64,000 bases of DNA, taken from positions 134,976-198,975 of the forward strand of contig NZ_QWJJ01000007.1 in assembly GCF_003575965.1 (NCBI RefSeq), given 5' to 3'. The stretch comes from Pseudooceanicola sediminis. Lineage in GTDB: Bacteria; Pseudomonadota; Alphaproteobacteria; Rhodobacterales; Rhodobacteraceae. The translations under genes and the position numbers were made by a program. Of the stretch, positions 51,108-59,203 are shown piece after piece; position 1 is the first letter of the stretch; the number at the start of each line of letters is the position of its first letter. The notes beneath the pieces are model-generated. The model saw nothing but the letters and a program-made list of their open reading frames with translations, was not told the origin of the DNA and made no database searches.

Positions 51108-53497
51108 GCAGAGATCTCAACATCTGGTTTCAATAGCTCCAGAGACATTACAGCCCGAATGACCTCACTCCGTGAACTGCTGGCAAGATCTCCGCTGTCT
51201 TGCTTGGAGAGCCAAACAGCGTCGTCAATTAGAGCAAGATAACGCGACAAGACACCAGCGCGTGCTTCTGCGGTGATTTGCGGGTCGCCGTAATCGAGGT
51301 CAGCGTAAGGGGAATCCCAAAGCTTGCCATCGAAGCATAGGTCCGGCCGTTTCTCAACGGCAATTCGAACAATTTCGAGTGGCCCAGAAAGAAGGAAACT
51401 ACCATTCACCGTGGCCTCGGAAGGCTTGATTTTTTTTGCTGCCAACGCGCGCATAACCGCAGTCTGCTCATCCACGCCTAAGTCATTGAACAGAGAAGCG
51501 CGTTCCTCCTCAGGACAAACCGAAACAAGACAACGAGCCACATCAACTAGAACCGACGTGGCAGTATTGGGCAATGCCTTTAGGTCAAGAGCCGTCTCTT
51601 CCCCATAGGCGTCCCGAAAATCCGCGAATAATTGAGCAAAGTCGGGCTGTTGGCTAGAGTTGCGAGTCTGATCCGCAGTCATGTAAGCGAGATGCGCTAG
51701 GAGCGCGTCCCTTGGTGTCATTGTGATTGATTCAAAGGTTTTGTGTGCAGGATTGAAAAGAAAATGATGGGTCTTCGTCGTCACGTCACCCATAATCATG
51801 GCCCACGGAGCATCTCCCGCTAAATCGGGGTCCTTGGAGTCGACCTCATATGCGACGACATTCCATTTCATGCCAGTACCGTCATGTTGATACCGGCGAC
51901 TAAGGAGTGGCGCTTCTCGACGCTCCGGTGCTGCGGCCTTCTCTGGCTCGGGAGGCGTTGCCGGATCTGGATCAGGCGTATCGCCGCCGGATGTTGCGCC
52001 GCCGAGGAGGCCTGGCGGAAGTTGTGCATCGCCACCAGATGTCGGTTCCTTGCCCCCAGTTGCTCGTCCGCCGGCGCCGTAGAGCAACTCACGGTCAGCG
52101 GCCTCAACGAGCTCCCACCATTTACTGTCGTCCTGATAGTCAGGATTGCCATCGTGGAAGGCATTGACCATTTCGACGGCGCGAGCGTTGTCCTTGACGA
52201 TCAAAATTCGTCCGTAGGCGCCTGCAGTCTTGGAGTGAGGACTCGTCCGTCGGAAAGCTTTAAAAAGTCGAAAGAGCGGTGATTCATTTGGGCCATAGCC
52301 AAGATCTTTAGCTTTTTCAGGACGAAGCGGCCCCTCTCCTCGGATGACTCTATACATTTCATCCCATGTCGGATCTGCACGATCAAAACGATCTTTAGCA
52401 TAGCTGACCCGGCAATGATCAATGTGGATCTCACCAACTATGCGGCCTCGGTTTCGCTGATCGTCAATCGGGTACTCCCGCTCTTCATTTTCCCCATCGC
52501 TCCAGGAAAAAAGGTCCTTGTTCCCAATCTCAATTTTTCGCCCATTGCGAACAAAATCGATACCGAACTCGGACTGGTCGAGATATCTCTGAATTCCCAG
52601 CCACCCCGTAACCTTGCGTTTACGTTCGACTACAGACTTAGCGGTTTCGCAATTCGGACATGTTCCGCCCACTTCCGCATCTACGAGCCAACTCATGCAA
52701 TTGATGCAGTACAATCTGGCTGCGAGTTCATGATTGATACTGATAACTGCCGGAATATTTGTTCCACCGGGCCCGGGAACAACCCGATCTTCATTCCACA
52801 GGCAATGACGTCGCGCCTCGACGCGCTTGTGGTTCACATAGAGCTCGAAACTGATTGGAATTCCGTTCGGCCGAAGCATCGAAGAGTAAGCTTGCGAGAG
52901 CCGTTTGCGTATTGCCGTTTGATTCGCGTTTTTTGCGAGCCATTTTCTTTGCTCTGGCTTGAGTTGCTTGATCGTAATCTCGGTACCATGTTGATCGGGA
53001 TCGGCCTTTGCGCGCGACAAACGCGGCGTCCGAAAGTGACGCTGCAGACGCAACTTGTCGAAATCGATCAGGAGTCCGTGCCACTCACGCTCACCCTTAC
53101 GCGTAGTCCAAACTTCGGTGACCGAACCAAGACGAGCCGTGGCGATGTTGAAGCCCATGCCAAACAGCCCAAGGCTATCGATTGGATTATTGCCTGACCA
53201 ACCGGCGCGTACGGCGCGTTCCAGCATATCTGGTGTCATGCCGGGACCATTATCGATAATCCGAAGTGTCGCTCCAGGTGAGTCCGCTTGCGGCAAGTGG
53301 ACATCGACCTTTGCACCAGCGACCGAGTTTCCAGCACGTCCTTCTTTCAAAAAGCCGTCAACTGCGTTGTCGACGAGTTCTGCAACGCAGCGCCACTGAT
53401 CGATGTTGATCTCGCCGAGCATCGGCAATACGCGCGGATCAGGCTCGAGATTGAATTCGCTCGCCGGCCGCAGATCGTTCACATTGATGCTCGCCAT
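51104..53497 (-). CDS. paraMORC-type GHKL (HSP90/MutL-like) ATPase
   Basis: A 797-residue GHKL ATPase. ATP-lid motifs: Glu40 and Asn44 in AELVDNAVDG, DNGPGM at 82-87 and GLFGMGFN at 110-117. Behind the transducer-like part is a zinc ribbon CINC-x12-CPNC (Cys264, 267, 280, 283). The C-terminal third is helical with an acidic Pro/Gly linker near residue 510-540. It resembles bacterial paraMORC/MutL-like ATPases reported in restriction-modification operons. Such ATPases are thought to form DNA clamps that control nuclease action. It heads the five-gene leftward unit; divergent from a nuclease-like gene. Confidence 0.85.
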   Translation of the reverse strand: MASINVNDLRPASEFNLEPDPRVLPMLGEINIDQWRCVAELVDNAVDGFLKEGRAGNSVAGAKVDVHLPQADSPGATLRIIDNGPGMTPDMLERAVRAGWSGNNPIDSLGLFGMGFNIATARLGSVTEVWTTRKGEREWHGLLIDFDKLRLQRHFRTPRLSRAKADPDQHGTEITIKQLKPEQRKWLAKNANQTAIRKRLSQAYSSMLRPNGIPISFELYVNHKRVEARRHCLWNEDRVVPGPGGTNIPAVISINHELAARLYCINCMSWLVDAEVGGTCPNCETAKSVVERKRKVTGWLGIQRYLDQSEFGIDFVRNGRKIEIGNKDLFSWSDGENEEREYPIDDQRNRGRIVGEIHIDHCRVSYAKDRFDRADPTWDEMYRVIRGEGPLRPEKAKDLGYGPNESPLFRLFKAFRRTSPHSKTAGAYGRILIVKDNARAVEMVNAFHDGNPDYQDDSKWWELVEAADRELLYGAGGRATGGKEPTSGGDAQLPPGLLGGATSGGDTPDPDPATPPEPEKAAAPERREAPLLSRRYQHDGTGMKWNVVAYEVDSKDPDLAGDAPWAMIMGDVTTKTHHFLFNPAHKTFESITMTPRDALLAHLAYMTADQTRNSSQQPDFAQLFADFRDAYGEETALDLKALPNTATSVLVDVARCLVSVCPEEERASLFNDLGVDEQTAVMRALAAKKIKPSEATVNGSFLLSGPLEIVRIAVEKRPDLCFDGKLWDSPYADLDYGDPQITAEARAGVLSRYLALIDDAVWLSKQDSGDLASSSRSEVIRAVMSLELLKPDVEISA

Positions 53498-53522
53498 TAC
53501 ACTGATTCCCCATTAACCTCAG

Positions 53523-53539
53523 GATATTCATTCAATATC
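53523..53539. promoter_or_regulatory. Inverted repeat in divergent promoter region
   Basis: GATATT and AATATC face each other across a five-base spacer (CATTC) in the 91-base gap between the divergent paraMORC and nuclease-like genes. It is A+T rich against GC-rich surroundings. The dyad is a plausible operator that could couple both directions; no known regulator is matched. Confidence 0.5.
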
Positions 53540-53588
53540 TCCGTACGATATGGAGGCCTCAGGTTGAACACAAGCGAAGGAAGAAGAT

Positions 53589-54290
53589 TTGACTGTAGGT
53601 ACTCCAGTTCCCACGACTTCGGAACTCGAAGACTACCTCGAGCGCCTGCGGCCGACAGTAGACGAGACGATCGACAGGCTAGGTGCAACCCGCTTCCGGG
53701 AAGATCCCATCGCGGGTAGAAAGTACTCCCGTGCGACCTCGATTATCAGCTCAGCCTACAAAAGACATGGCGCCATCCTTCAAAGGGCCCTACTTGAGCG
53801 GCTTAAGGACTGCGCAAGGTTGCGCGTTTGGACAGAGGACGACTTCAAGCTTTCACATGACACACTCCGGGAGGTCCGGATCGCGGAGCGGCTAGACTCC
53901 TTGTTGCAAGCGCACCTTCCGTATGGAGATCGTGAACGCTCCGTGCGCGTCGACATCTTGGTATTCGACGAGGTAAGTCGCTCCCTAAACGCCTACAATG
54001 TCAAACGCGGCAACGGCTCATACGATGGAGGAAAGCGGCGCCTTATTCACGAAGAGCTCGTCCGCACCCAGATGCTTCTCAGCGATTACGGCCGCGGGCT
54101 TGGGCTCTGGTCGGAGACGAGCAATGCTCACGTCATCTTCTACTACGGCCTTCTATCGCTACCACCGCCACTTGCGATCTCTGGTTACGATCTCGACGAG
54201 CATTTCCAATTTCCTGTCCATGAGGCAATCGAACTCGTTAACGCCTATTTCGTTGCGCGGTTATCAGCGCTCATCGAGCAGGAAGACTAG
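53589..54290 (+). CDS. Putative PD-(D/E)XK-like protein divergent from the paraMORC operon
   Basis: A 233-residue protein from a TTG start preceded by AAGGAAG. Its first ~100 residues are helical (ELEDYLERLRPTVDETIDRL). The middle contains SVRVDILVFDEVSRSLNAYNVKRG, which has the D-x(n)-x-x-K layout of a PD-(D/E)XK nuclease core (Asp in VDILVF, Lys in NVKRG), followed by helices KRRLIHEELVRTQMLLSDYG. The assignment is by pattern only and the first acidic residue could be a false match. It shares the operator-like gap with the paraMORC gene, so it may be part of the same system. Confidence 0.55.
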   Translation: MTVGTPVPTTSELEDYLERLRPTVDETIDRLGATRFREDPIAGRKYSRATSIISSAYKRHGAILQRALLERLKDCARLRVWTEDDFKLSHDTLREVRIAERLDSLLQAHLPYGDRERSVRVDILVFDEVSRSLNAYNVKRGNGSYDGGKRRLIHEELVRTQMLLSDYGRGLGLWSETSNAHVIFYYGLLSLPPPLAISGYDLDEHFQFPVHEAIELVNAYFVARLSALIEQED

Positions 54291-54949
54291 CCCCACCAAT
54301 GTTATAGGTAGCTCCGTGCGCACGTTGCTCGGTCCCCGATTGCGGTTCGATCCCAGTCCTATTTGAATAGGTGGGACCAAGATCGGAAACATTTCTTGCC
54401 GCACTCTTTTCCCGTTTTCTTTCAATGTCTTGGAAGAAATTCACCAAACCAATGCAGTTAACAGGTCCGGAGAATTTCGGGCCGAGAGAACGCTTTCGGG
54501 TCTCCTGACACCTGTGGCGGTGCCTAGCCTGCCCCGCAAACCCCTTTGAAAACACGAAAAAATCCAGCCGCAGCCGAATCGAGAGAACGCTTTCGCGGGG
54601 GCAAGTGGCGGAGGAGGTGGGATTTCGCGCCCTCGATAGACCCTTTATTTGCAAGACATGAAATAGAGGTGTGCGCCATTTTGTGACCCAATTTGTGATC
54701 CAATTCTGATACCTTTATGTTACGGCACCTCACATAATCTGCAGGACATTCATCTCTATCCGTCAGCACCTCGCGCGCGTTCAGGTTCTCACGCCCTACA
54801 GGCGTCGATGGGCTGCTTGAGCGAAATTCGACATTCGATCATTTGCCTCTTTACTGCGCAGCGCCAGCAGACCGGGCGGAGAGCAGAAGTTCGCTGCAAT
54901 GCAGCCGAAAGACTGGATGTTTCACCAAAGCGGACATTTAGGCTTCCTC
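54291..54949. other. Long non-coding gap with duplicated 16-mer
   Basis: About 660 bases without a supported gene. It contains two copies of CGAGAGAACGCTTTCG (54483-54498 and 54580-54595), 97 bases apart; part of each (CGAGAGAA/CGCTTTCG) is an imperfect inverted repeat. A+T content is higher than in the phage blocks. The frames that cross the region lack a plausible protein. Possible uses are a boundary between cargo pieces, an att remnant or a regulatory region for the following operon. Confidence 0.4.
54483..54595. repeat. Direct repeat pair CGAGAGAACGCTTTCG
   Basis: Exact 16-base copies start at 54483 and 54580. Each contains an inverted core (CGA-GAG-AACGCTTTCG with CGA...TCG ends), so a dyad-binding protein or a recombination remnant are both possible. 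Nothing else in the window repeats this unit that I could see. Confidence 0.55.
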
Positions 54950-54978
54950 TTGAAAGCGTATCGTAGAAAGCAGATACT
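54950..54978 (+). promoter_or_regulatory. Putative promoter of the TS-like/pyrophosphorylase-like operon
   Basis: TTGAAA at 54950-54955 and GATACT at 54973-54978 are separated by 17 bases, 27 bases before the GTG start at 55005. GAGG lies at 54991-54994 as a possible ribosome site. Both boxes are partial matches to sigma-70 consensus. Confidence 0.45.
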
Positions 54979-55004
54979 CAATCGACAGATGAGGTTGAGC
55001 GATA

Positions 55005-56081
55005 GTGTTTCATGCGAGTGAGGATAGTCTAGACGACCTATTGAGGGCCGTTTTCAAGCAGCTGCTCACAGGGCGCGGGAATTTTGAAGTCGAATCCAGC
55101 AAAGGTAGAAGCACTGAGGTCTTCGGTGCGCTCTTAGAGCTCAAGAACCCGCGCGCGCGACTAAGCAGATCGTTTTCGAAAGCTAAAGCCTTTAGTCCAC
55201 TTGGCGAGTTGTTTTGGTACTTGGCGGGCAGCGATAGCGTCGATTTCATCAAACACTACATCCCCAACTATCCAAAACTGATAAAAGACGAAGTTACTGC
55301 AAATGGGGCCTACGGACCGCGAATATTCGGAAAAGGGGCACTAGAAAAGCGTGACGAAGTTAGCGAGTGGGATCGGGTGATCCGTACTTTGCGTGAGCGA
55401 GAGGGCTCGCGCAACGCAATAATACAGATTTACGCTAACTCCGATGCTAGGCCCGAGAACGGCGACAAGCCTTGTACCTGCACCATTCAATTTGCGGTTA
55501 GGAATGGGCAGTTGTTGATGCACACGCATATGCGGTCCAATGACGCATTCTTCGGCCTCCCGCACGACATTTTCACTTTTACTATGCTTCAGGAGGTTGC
55601 GGCTCGTGAACTTGGGTTTGGGCTGGGTAAGTATACCCATTCTGTGACAAGCCTACACTTGTACCATGACTATGCGGCAACTGAGGGTCGCCCAGCGAAC
55701 ACTTCAACATCTGGCGCCAAAGCGTACTACAGGGAGGGTTTCCATGATTTCTCGCCAATGCCTGAAATGCCATCAGGAGACCCATGGCCGAGCATAGAAA
55801 AGGTAAAAATGGCAGAGCAAGAAATCCGATCTGGCAACATCGAGTACATCGCTCCAACAGACCTTGATCCGTACTGGCGCGACTTCATTGAGCTTTTCAG
55901 AATCCACAAAATATTTGAGGAAATGAAGAAGCGCGGAGATGGCCTTAGAACCGAGAGGCCCGAGCTGCGCAGAGTTGTGAAGGTCATGAAAGAAACTTCA
56001 CCGACCTATCGGATCTACATCCTCGGTAGGCTCGAAAGAAAACAATCCCCCGTTAGGGATCTATTTGAGAATGTAAGTTGA
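55005..56081 (+). CDS. Thymidylate synthase-family protein with Asp at the dUMP-selecting site (dCMP hydroxymethylase-like)
   Basis: A 358-residue ThyA-fold enzyme starting at GTG, longer than the usual ~264. Catalytic Cys157 lies in DKPCTC; Arg177 and Asp180 in MRSNDAFF bind phosphate; His218 and Tyr220 lie in SLHLY. ThyA has GLPFNI at the substrate base; here it is GLPHDI, so the Asn that selects dUMP (Asn177 in E. coli numbering) is Asp188. That change is the known mark of dCMP hydroxymethylases. ELFWYLAGS and NGAYGPRI align to the ThyA core. The enzyme probably hydroxymethylates or methylates a pyrimidine nucleotide. The second gene of the operon follows 10 bases later. Confidence 0.78.
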   Translation: MFHASEDSLDDLLRAVFKQLLTGRGNFEVESSKGRSTEVFGALLELKNPRARLSRSFSKAKAFSPLGELFWYLAGSDSVDFIKHYIPNYPKLIKDEVTANGAYGPRIFGKGALEKRDEVSEWDRVIRTLREREGSRNAIIQIYANSDARPENGDKPCTCTIQFAVRNGQLLMHTHMRSNDAFFGLPHDIFTFTMLQEVAARELGFGLGKYTHSVTSLHLYHDYAATEGRPANTSTSGAKAYYREGFHDFSPMPEMPSGDPWPSIEKVKMAEQEIRSGNIEYIAPTDLDPYWRDFIELFRIHKIFEEMKKRGDGLRTERPELRRVVKVMKETSPTYRIYILGRLERKQSPVRDLFENVS

Positions 56082-56091
56082 GAGGTGGGTC

Positions 56092-57030
56092 ATGAACGGT
56101 GTCCACAAAGACAGAATAGACGAGTTCCTCGGAAAGATTGGCCAGATTGACGCGCAATTTGGCCCACTCCCCAGTATTGCAACAGCCCAGCGGAGACGTT
56201 GCTGGGCGCAACAAATCGTGTCCAGCCTACGTCGAATTTCATATACAGACACGTTGTTGATGCGTAGAGTGAATGCGGCGAGGTGTGATCCGCATTCCGG
56301 TATTTTCGACCCGGTACGAGGGGCGCTTCACTTTCAGAGAAGCGGACAACTCGATGAAGCGGTCTGGTTAACTTTCGTCCTCACCCATTTTGGAAAACAC
56401 GCGGTAGATGAATGGAAGCTGGCTGCAAATGTCTATGGTTCGTTTAGCGTGGGACCAGTTTGGACGTTCGCACAGTATACTGCAGACCGTGCAGGGTTCG
56501 AGAACATGTTGGCCGCAAACTCTGGCCGGTTGGCGGACGCCAACATTTCGGGTAGTTTTTCTAACCACCGCAAATTTCAGAGCAAGAAACATCAAGCCAT
56601 AGCGAAGACGTTTCGCACGTACTATGAGTGGCAGACTGAGTTCGGCGGATTTCGTGATCGAATGATCGCGACACATGCAAGTTTCGGTCAGGAACCCGAA
56701 GCGGCTTTCGATGCTCTCTACAAGTCCATGAAGGGGGTTTTTGGCTTCGGTGGAGGACGCCTCGGAAGGTTCGATTTCCTTACGATGCTCGGCAAACTTC
56801 AGCTTGCTCCGATTACACCAGGCAGCGTCTACTTGGATAAGGCAACAGGACCTCTTGCAGGGGCACGGCTTCTGTTTTTCGGTGATCGCGACCATCACAT
56901 TACCGGTAGAGCCTTGGAGCCTCACGTTGATGCCTTGGACGGGGTTCTTGGCGTGGGAAAACAGGTGATCGAAGACAGCCTTTGCAATTGGCAAAAAAGC
57001 CCTGATGTTTACGAGTATTTCCGAGGTTGA
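56092..57030 (+). CDS. Alpha-glutamyl/putrescinyl-thymine pyrophosphorylase clade 3-like protein
   Basis: A 312-residue helical protein. The pattern FDPVRGALHFQRSGQLDEAVWLTFVLTHFGKHAVDEWKL (core DEAVWLTFVLTHFGKH, residues ~84-99), then GPVWTFAQYTA, FSNHRKFQSKK, FDALYKSMKGVFGFG, RFDFLTMLGKLQLAPI and a final DSLCNWQKSPDVYEYF, matches my memory of aGPT-PPlase clade 3, proposed by Iyer and Aravind to transfer groups onto hydroxymethyl-uracil pyrophosphate in phage DNA. It follows the TS-like gene by 10 bases. Catalysis here is unproven; clade 3 members could act on nucleotides rather than DNA. Confidence 0.68.
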   Translation: MNGVHKDRIDEFLGKIGQIDAQFGPLPSIATAQRRRCWAQQIVSSLRRISYTDTLLMRRVNAARCDPHSGIFDPVRGALHFQRSGQLDEAVWLTFVLTHFGKHAVDEWKLAANVYGSFSVGPVWTFAQYTADRAGFENMLAANSGRLADANISGSFSNHRKFQSKKHQAIAKTFRTYYEWQTEFGGFRDRMIATHASFGQEPEAAFDALYKSMKGVFGFGGGRLGRFDFLTMLGKLQLAPITPGSVYLDKATGPLAGARLLFFGDRDHHITGRALEPHVDALDGVLGVGKQVIEDSLCNWQKSPDVYEYFRG

Positions 57031-58133
57031 GAAGGGACCGGCAGTTTAGTGCTCCCTTCCCATTTGTAACGGCGCTTTAGATCATTAAATTGGTGGGGCT
57101 GGAGCGCCCCAGCTTTTTGAAGCTGTCCGACAATAATTCCCGGTGTGACCCCGGCTTTTCGAGCGATTCTCCGTACATGAGGACGGGTCGGCATTGCGTT
57201 TAACATCTCATCTCGCAAGTCAGCCGAAACAAGCGTATCTTGAGCGAAAATGTCAGCTTCGCCTTCGAATACAGACGCTCCTAGCGGTGACGGATCAGCG
57301 CCATCCACCGAAATGTGGTCAGTGCCATGCAGAACCACGTGTGCGGCCTCGTGGAAAAAAGTGAACCAAAAATGGTCTTCACTTAAATAGCGAAAGCTTA
57401 GCAAGATAATCGGGTTGCCGTTTGGGGATGTCCAAGTGGCACCGCTTGCTCTACAACCTTTCGGGGCCTTCGAGCTTACCAGGCCAACACCTTCCTCAGC
57501 GCAAGCTTGCTGCAGTTTTGGAAAGAATAACTCCGGGCGCTTGAGCGCACATAGCTTCTTCAACTCAGTCAGACGTTTCTTGAAATTGCTCGCGGAAAAC
57601 TTCGCCAAGGTCAGGTTTTCAGCTTGCATCTCTCCGATACGCAGCCAGGCCAAAGTCGCCATCTCGTCGGCCTCAAAGGCAAAAGATGTTCGAAATGCAA
57701 CTTGGCCTATCCCAGCGGAGTACCGCTGGTTCCAACCGCTGATGCTATCGCATCCAAAAAAGTTCAGGATGTCCTCGGATAGACGCTCACCGCGAGAGCC
57801 TTTCGGCAGCCAACCGAGTTCTCGGAGGGCTCGAACTGGAAACGACTGCCCCCACCTAGACAACTCTTCGGTTGGCGCAGAACCTGCAAGCCGCGCTCTA
57901 TCTCCCAGAAACTGGTTATAGCGTTCAATCCAGAACTGGCGTGATGCACCAAGCTCCGAAGATAGGGCGTCTGCGATTTCTTCGGAAATCACAACGCGCC
58001 CTTCCATTATTCCAGAAAACAAGTCTTCTTCGAACCCGATGCGTTCGGCCAAATCGTGAATTGATTTTTTTCCAGCCGCAGCCAGCCTTGCGATTGTGTC
58101 GCCCGGTGGGGAAGCCCAGTTTGGTTCAAACAT
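57009..58133 (-). CDS. HTH-ImmA/IrrE metallopeptidase
   Basis: A 374-residue protein starting at ATG 58133. Residues ~1-90 are a HigA-like HTH (ARLAAAGKKSIHDLAERIGF). Residues ~250-300 carry the zinc motif FFHEAAHVVLHG (HExxH) with EGEADIFAQD as the third-ligand segment, typical of ImmA/IrrE (DUF955) peptidases that cleave repressors. The C-terminus has a second helix-turn-helix-like segment (HVRRIARKAGVTPGIIVGQL). It converges with and overlaps the pyrophosphorylase-like gene by 22 bases, and its start overlaps the RelE-like stop (TGATG). It forms a candidate toxin-antitoxin or induction switch with that gene. Confidence 0.85.
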   Translation of the reverse strand: MFEPNWASPPGDTIARLAAAGKKSIHDLAERIGFEEDLFSGIMEGRVVISEEIADALSSELGASRQFWIERYNQFLGDRARLAGSAPTEELSRWGQSFPVRALRELGWLPKGSRGERLSEDILNFFGCDSISGWNQRYSAGIGQVAFRTSFAFEADEMATLAWLRIGEMQAENLTLAKFSASNFKKRLTELKKLCALKRPELFFPKLQQACAEEGVGLVSSKAPKGCRASGATWTSPNGNPIILLSFRYLSEDHFWFTFFHEAAHVVLHGTDHISVDGADPSPLGASVFEGEADIFAQDTLVSADLRDEMLNAMPTRPHVRRIARKAGVTPGIIVGQLQKAGALQPHQFNDLKRRYKWEGSTKLPVPSQPRKYS

Positions 58134-58483
58134 CAAGCAAACACCTCCCCTTCAATTACGATAGCTTTCAGGTGGATTCGATGAGCATCTTTCCACGCTT
58201 CGTCTCCAACGCCGGATGCAGCTATCACCGTCTTCAGTGTGCAGCCAGTGGATACGAACCAGTCCAGCTCAAAGGTGCCTTCTACTTTCGTCGCCGAAAG
58301 CGGTCCCATAGGTACGTCACCGGCAAAGAACGCCGCCCTGAAATCCGCCACCAAACCAATGAACGCCTGACCGTCCTCACTTCCGAGGTGACGGTAGGCT
58401 TTCTTGCGTTCTGTTGCCAAGTCCCTCATGAGCTTGCTCGAAAAAGTCGGTTCCAAGGATCCAGCATCCCAAAAGTTGCACAA
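58133..58483 (-). CDS. RelE/HigB-like toxin candidate paired with ImmA/IrrE protein
   Basis: A 116-residue protein from a TTG start (an ATG at 58429 is an alternative). The layout FSSKLMRDLATERKKAYRHLG, FIGLVADFRAAFFAGDVPMG, VEGTFELDWFV and IHLKAIVIEGEVF (beta-alpha-beta order) resembles RelE/HigB toxins, although catalytic Arg/Tyr residues are not clear. The gene is directly upstream and coupled to the HTH-ImmA/IrrE gene, the usual HigBA-like order with the antitoxin second. mRNA interference is inferred. Confidence 0.5.
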   Translation of the reverse strand: MCNFWDAGSLEPTFSSKLMRDLATERKKAYRHLGSEDGQAFIGLVADFRAAFFAGDVPMGPLSATKVEGTFELDWFVSTGCTLKTVIAASGVGDEAWKDAHRIHLKAIVIEGEVFA

Positions 58484-58995
58484 AATGGAGCCTTGGAAGG
58501 CACGTCGCTTACAATATCTTCCCAGCAGTCATACATGCAGCGGGTGTAGCGGGCGTGGTCGCGAAAGTCACTAGCGAACTGTCGTGCGGATAGGACCCGC
58601 TGGCAACATCTGCCACACTGATCTGTTTGGGAACGATGCGCAGAGTGGCTCAATGCCGATGCTGACCAAGGAAAGGGGCTCGATGCGCGAGCGCCTCCGG
58701 ATGTACCTGATGGACTATCAGCTCTATGCGGGCCTCTTCAGTTGCAGGGCGTGCCGCGCTTCCTTCTCGGCGGCTGTATCCTTCACCCTGTACAAGGCGC
58801 GCGAGGTTTCTGCGCCGTCGCCAATTCTGGGTAATGCTGCGCAGTGTCTATACGACTGCTATAGAGGAGCTGGAGCGCAGCATTATGATCCTCCGCGAAG
58901 GTCAGCTCTGGGCCGGTCGTGTCGTTCAGCCACGATAAGGCTCTGCCGATCAGCGCACCCGCTCCCTGTGTATTCGGAGCGTGTCGTCAAGTTAG
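58484..58995. other. Gap with no supported gene between cargo island and second prophage
   Basis: About 510 bases. A rightward frame from 58650 (MLTKERGSMRERLRMYLMDY) changes frame near 58790 into RRRQFWVMLRSVYTTAIEEL, which could be the remains of a small gene broken by a frameshift, but neither part matches a family I know. The border of the second prophage probably lies here. Confidence 0.3.
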
Positions 58996-59015
58996 GCGGG
59001 GCGTTTCCGCCCCGC
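58996..59015 (-). terminator. Hairpin after the second lysis cassette
   Basis: Eight GC-rich base pairs (GCGGGGCG / CGCCCCGC) with a GAAA loop on the reverse strand, starting six bases after the stop of the lipoprotein gene. The position fits the end of the leftward late operon. The T-run is weak. Confidence 0.55.
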
Positions 59016-59020
59016 TCAAG

Positions 59021-59203
59021 CTACCGGCAAGCGCCGGTCATGGCTGCATCGGTGACAGCAACCCAAGCGCCGAGGGACGTGTCGGGCAGCGGGCGGGGCA
59101 TATGGCTGCGCTCGGCGCCATAGGTCTGGCATCCGGCCCCGCTCGGGATCTCCGGCGCACAGGCGGCAAGCGCCAGAACGATCAGCACCGCACCGCACCT
59201 CAT
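59021..59203 (-). CDS. Small lipoprotein, o-spanin (Rz1)-like, second lysis cassette
   Basis: A 60-residue lipoprotein: hydrophobic signal VLIVLALAAC with the lipidated Cys at residue 15, then a polar tail ending VAVTDAAMTGACR, similar to the tail of the lipoprotein at 10802-11044. The ATG at 59203 overlaps the stop of the preceding coiled-coil membrane protein (ATGA), so the pair is coupled. A TTG two codons upstream is an alternative start. It is predicted to sit in the outer membrane and complete lysis. Confidence 0.65.
   Translation of the reverse strand: MRCGAVLIVLALAACAPEIPSGAGCQTYGAERSHMPRPLPDTSLGAWVAVTDAAMTGACR

Noticed and set aside
54340-54360. tRNA-like T-arm motif GGTTCGATCCC
   Set aside because: The flanking bases do not form the T-stem and no acceptor, D or anticodon arms can be drawn around it.
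58584-59123. Rightward frame that might be a small gene before the second prophage
   Set aside because: It changes character midway, overlaps the terminator and spanin-like genes, and matches no family; at best a broken fragment.
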